A stretch of 64,000 bases of DNA, taken from the NCBI RefSeq assembly GCF_001691555.1, contig NZ_MAYN01000008.1:2342766-2406765 (forward strand), in the 5' to 3' direction. Numbering within the stretch: the first letter of the stretch is position 1; each line of letters opens with the position of its first letter. This stretch comes from Pantoea eucrina (GTDB lineage Bacteria; Pseudomonadota; Gammaproteobacteria; Enterobacterales; Enterobacteriaceae). Position numbers and translations under genes: made by a program. Of the stretch, positions 63,650-64,000 are shown one piece after another. The notes under the pieces are model-generated. The model was not told the DNA's origin. It was given only the letters and a program-made list of their open reading frames with translations, and searched no databases.

Positions 63650-64000
63650 TTATGCCTGTACCAGTGGGCCGGGGTTCTTCAGATACTGCTCTTTGATCGC
63701 CTGCGCCGCCATCAGGGTGATCGCACCGATGGTATCGGTCGGGTTCGCCTGGAAGTTTTGCGGGAAGGCGTTGCCGCCCGGCACAAAGACGTTATGCACG
63801 TCCCAGCTCTGCAGGTATTTGTTCAGCGCCGAGGTTTTCGGGTTATCGCCCATCACCGCGCCGCCCACGTTGTGGGTCGAGACATATTTGGTGAGGTCAA
63901 AATCAGCGCCCATCGGCAGGAAGCTCATGCTCATGCTGTCCGGGTTCAGCTCTTTGGCAATGTCGCCCACGATGCCTTTCAGATGCTGCTGCAGCTTCAG
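63650..64000 (-). CDS. GMC-type FAD dehydrogenase subunit, C-terminal part
   Basis: The last 116 residues of a GMC-family oxidoreductase, probably the FAD subunit of gluconate 2-dehydrogenase. Visible are the active-site region STHNVGGAVMGDNP and the C-terminal FVPGGNAFPQNFQANPTDTI with conserved His/Asn. The 5' part lies beyond the window. It forms an operon with the cytochrome c gene, and usually with a small gamma subunit upstream that cannot be seen here. Confidence 0.9.
   Translation of the reverse strand: MKLQQHLKGIVGDIAKELNPDSMSMSFLPMGADFDLTKYVSTHNVGGAVMGDNPKTSALNKYLQSWDVHNVFVPGGNAFPQNFQANPTDTIGAITLMAAQAIKEQYLKNPGPLVQA

Overview
The window is an Erwiniaceae-type enterobacterial chromosome, most like Pantoea. 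The evidence is the radA-serB-smp, yjjG-rimI-holD-rsmC and tandem tRNA-Leu(CAG) order next to yjjZ and fhuF, an OpgB of almost exactly the E. coli length, a membrane dehydrogenase with a three-heme cytochrome c subunit, and intergenic arrays of GC-rich palindromes. The genus is inferred from gene content and order only.

Layout. Positions 1-6300 are conserved housekeeping genes ending in three tRNA-Leu copies. Positions 6300-9441 hold Fur-type iron genes (a yjjZ-like DUF1435 gene and fhuF) with a GGDEF gene between them, then a YbaK-domain gene. Positions 9477-12966 look like one minus-strand unit for nucleoside use (MFS transporter, LacI regulator, nucleoside hydrolase) with a perfect palindrome upstream. 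Positions 13473-21914 hold a beta-propeller protein, a Caps_synth-like glycosyltransferase, a LysR/tautomerase divergent pair, opgB, a GNAT acetyltransferase, an RcnB-like protein and yecA. An 82-bp tandem palindromic repeat follows (21950-22480). Then come DUF1176 and DUF1090 periplasmic proteins and a cluster of histidine kinase, response regulator, HbpS/GlcG-like secreted protein and outer-membrane beta-barrel (24359-27627).

From 28105 to 59426 lies an AT-richer integrative island of about 31 kb. It is inserted at the 3' end of tRNA-Leu(CAA) (leuX), and an imperfect copy of the tRNA 3' end marks its far side. A P4-type integrase lies next to the tRNA. The left arm is the standard CP4-57-like module: DUF4942, CbtA toxin, CbeA antitoxin, DUF987, RadC-like, DUF932, AlpA and a YagK/YfjJ-type HUH protein. 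It also has two secreted proteins and an unknown coiled-coil protein. The cargo is two defence-like blocks. The first is a translationally coupled three-gene operon of a CrfC/YjdA-type dynamin-like GTPase, an RdcB/YjcZ-like protein and a patatin phospholipase (38055-42411). The second is a complete type 3 BREX operon (brxF, brxC, pglX, brxH, pglZ) ending in two tandem paralogous ORFs that may be BrxA-like (43917-57209). Between the blocks is a truncated VgrG N-terminus, a scar of earlier rearrangement.

After leuX the chromosome resumes with DUF2501, an acidic unknown protein, MarC, a second palindromic array (45-bp unit, 61790-62370) and the start of a cytochrome c/GMC dehydrogenase operon cut by the window end. 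The GTPase-RdcB-patatin operon is the best candidate for an undescribed system. The kinase/HbpS/barrel cluster and the duplicated BREX tail come next.
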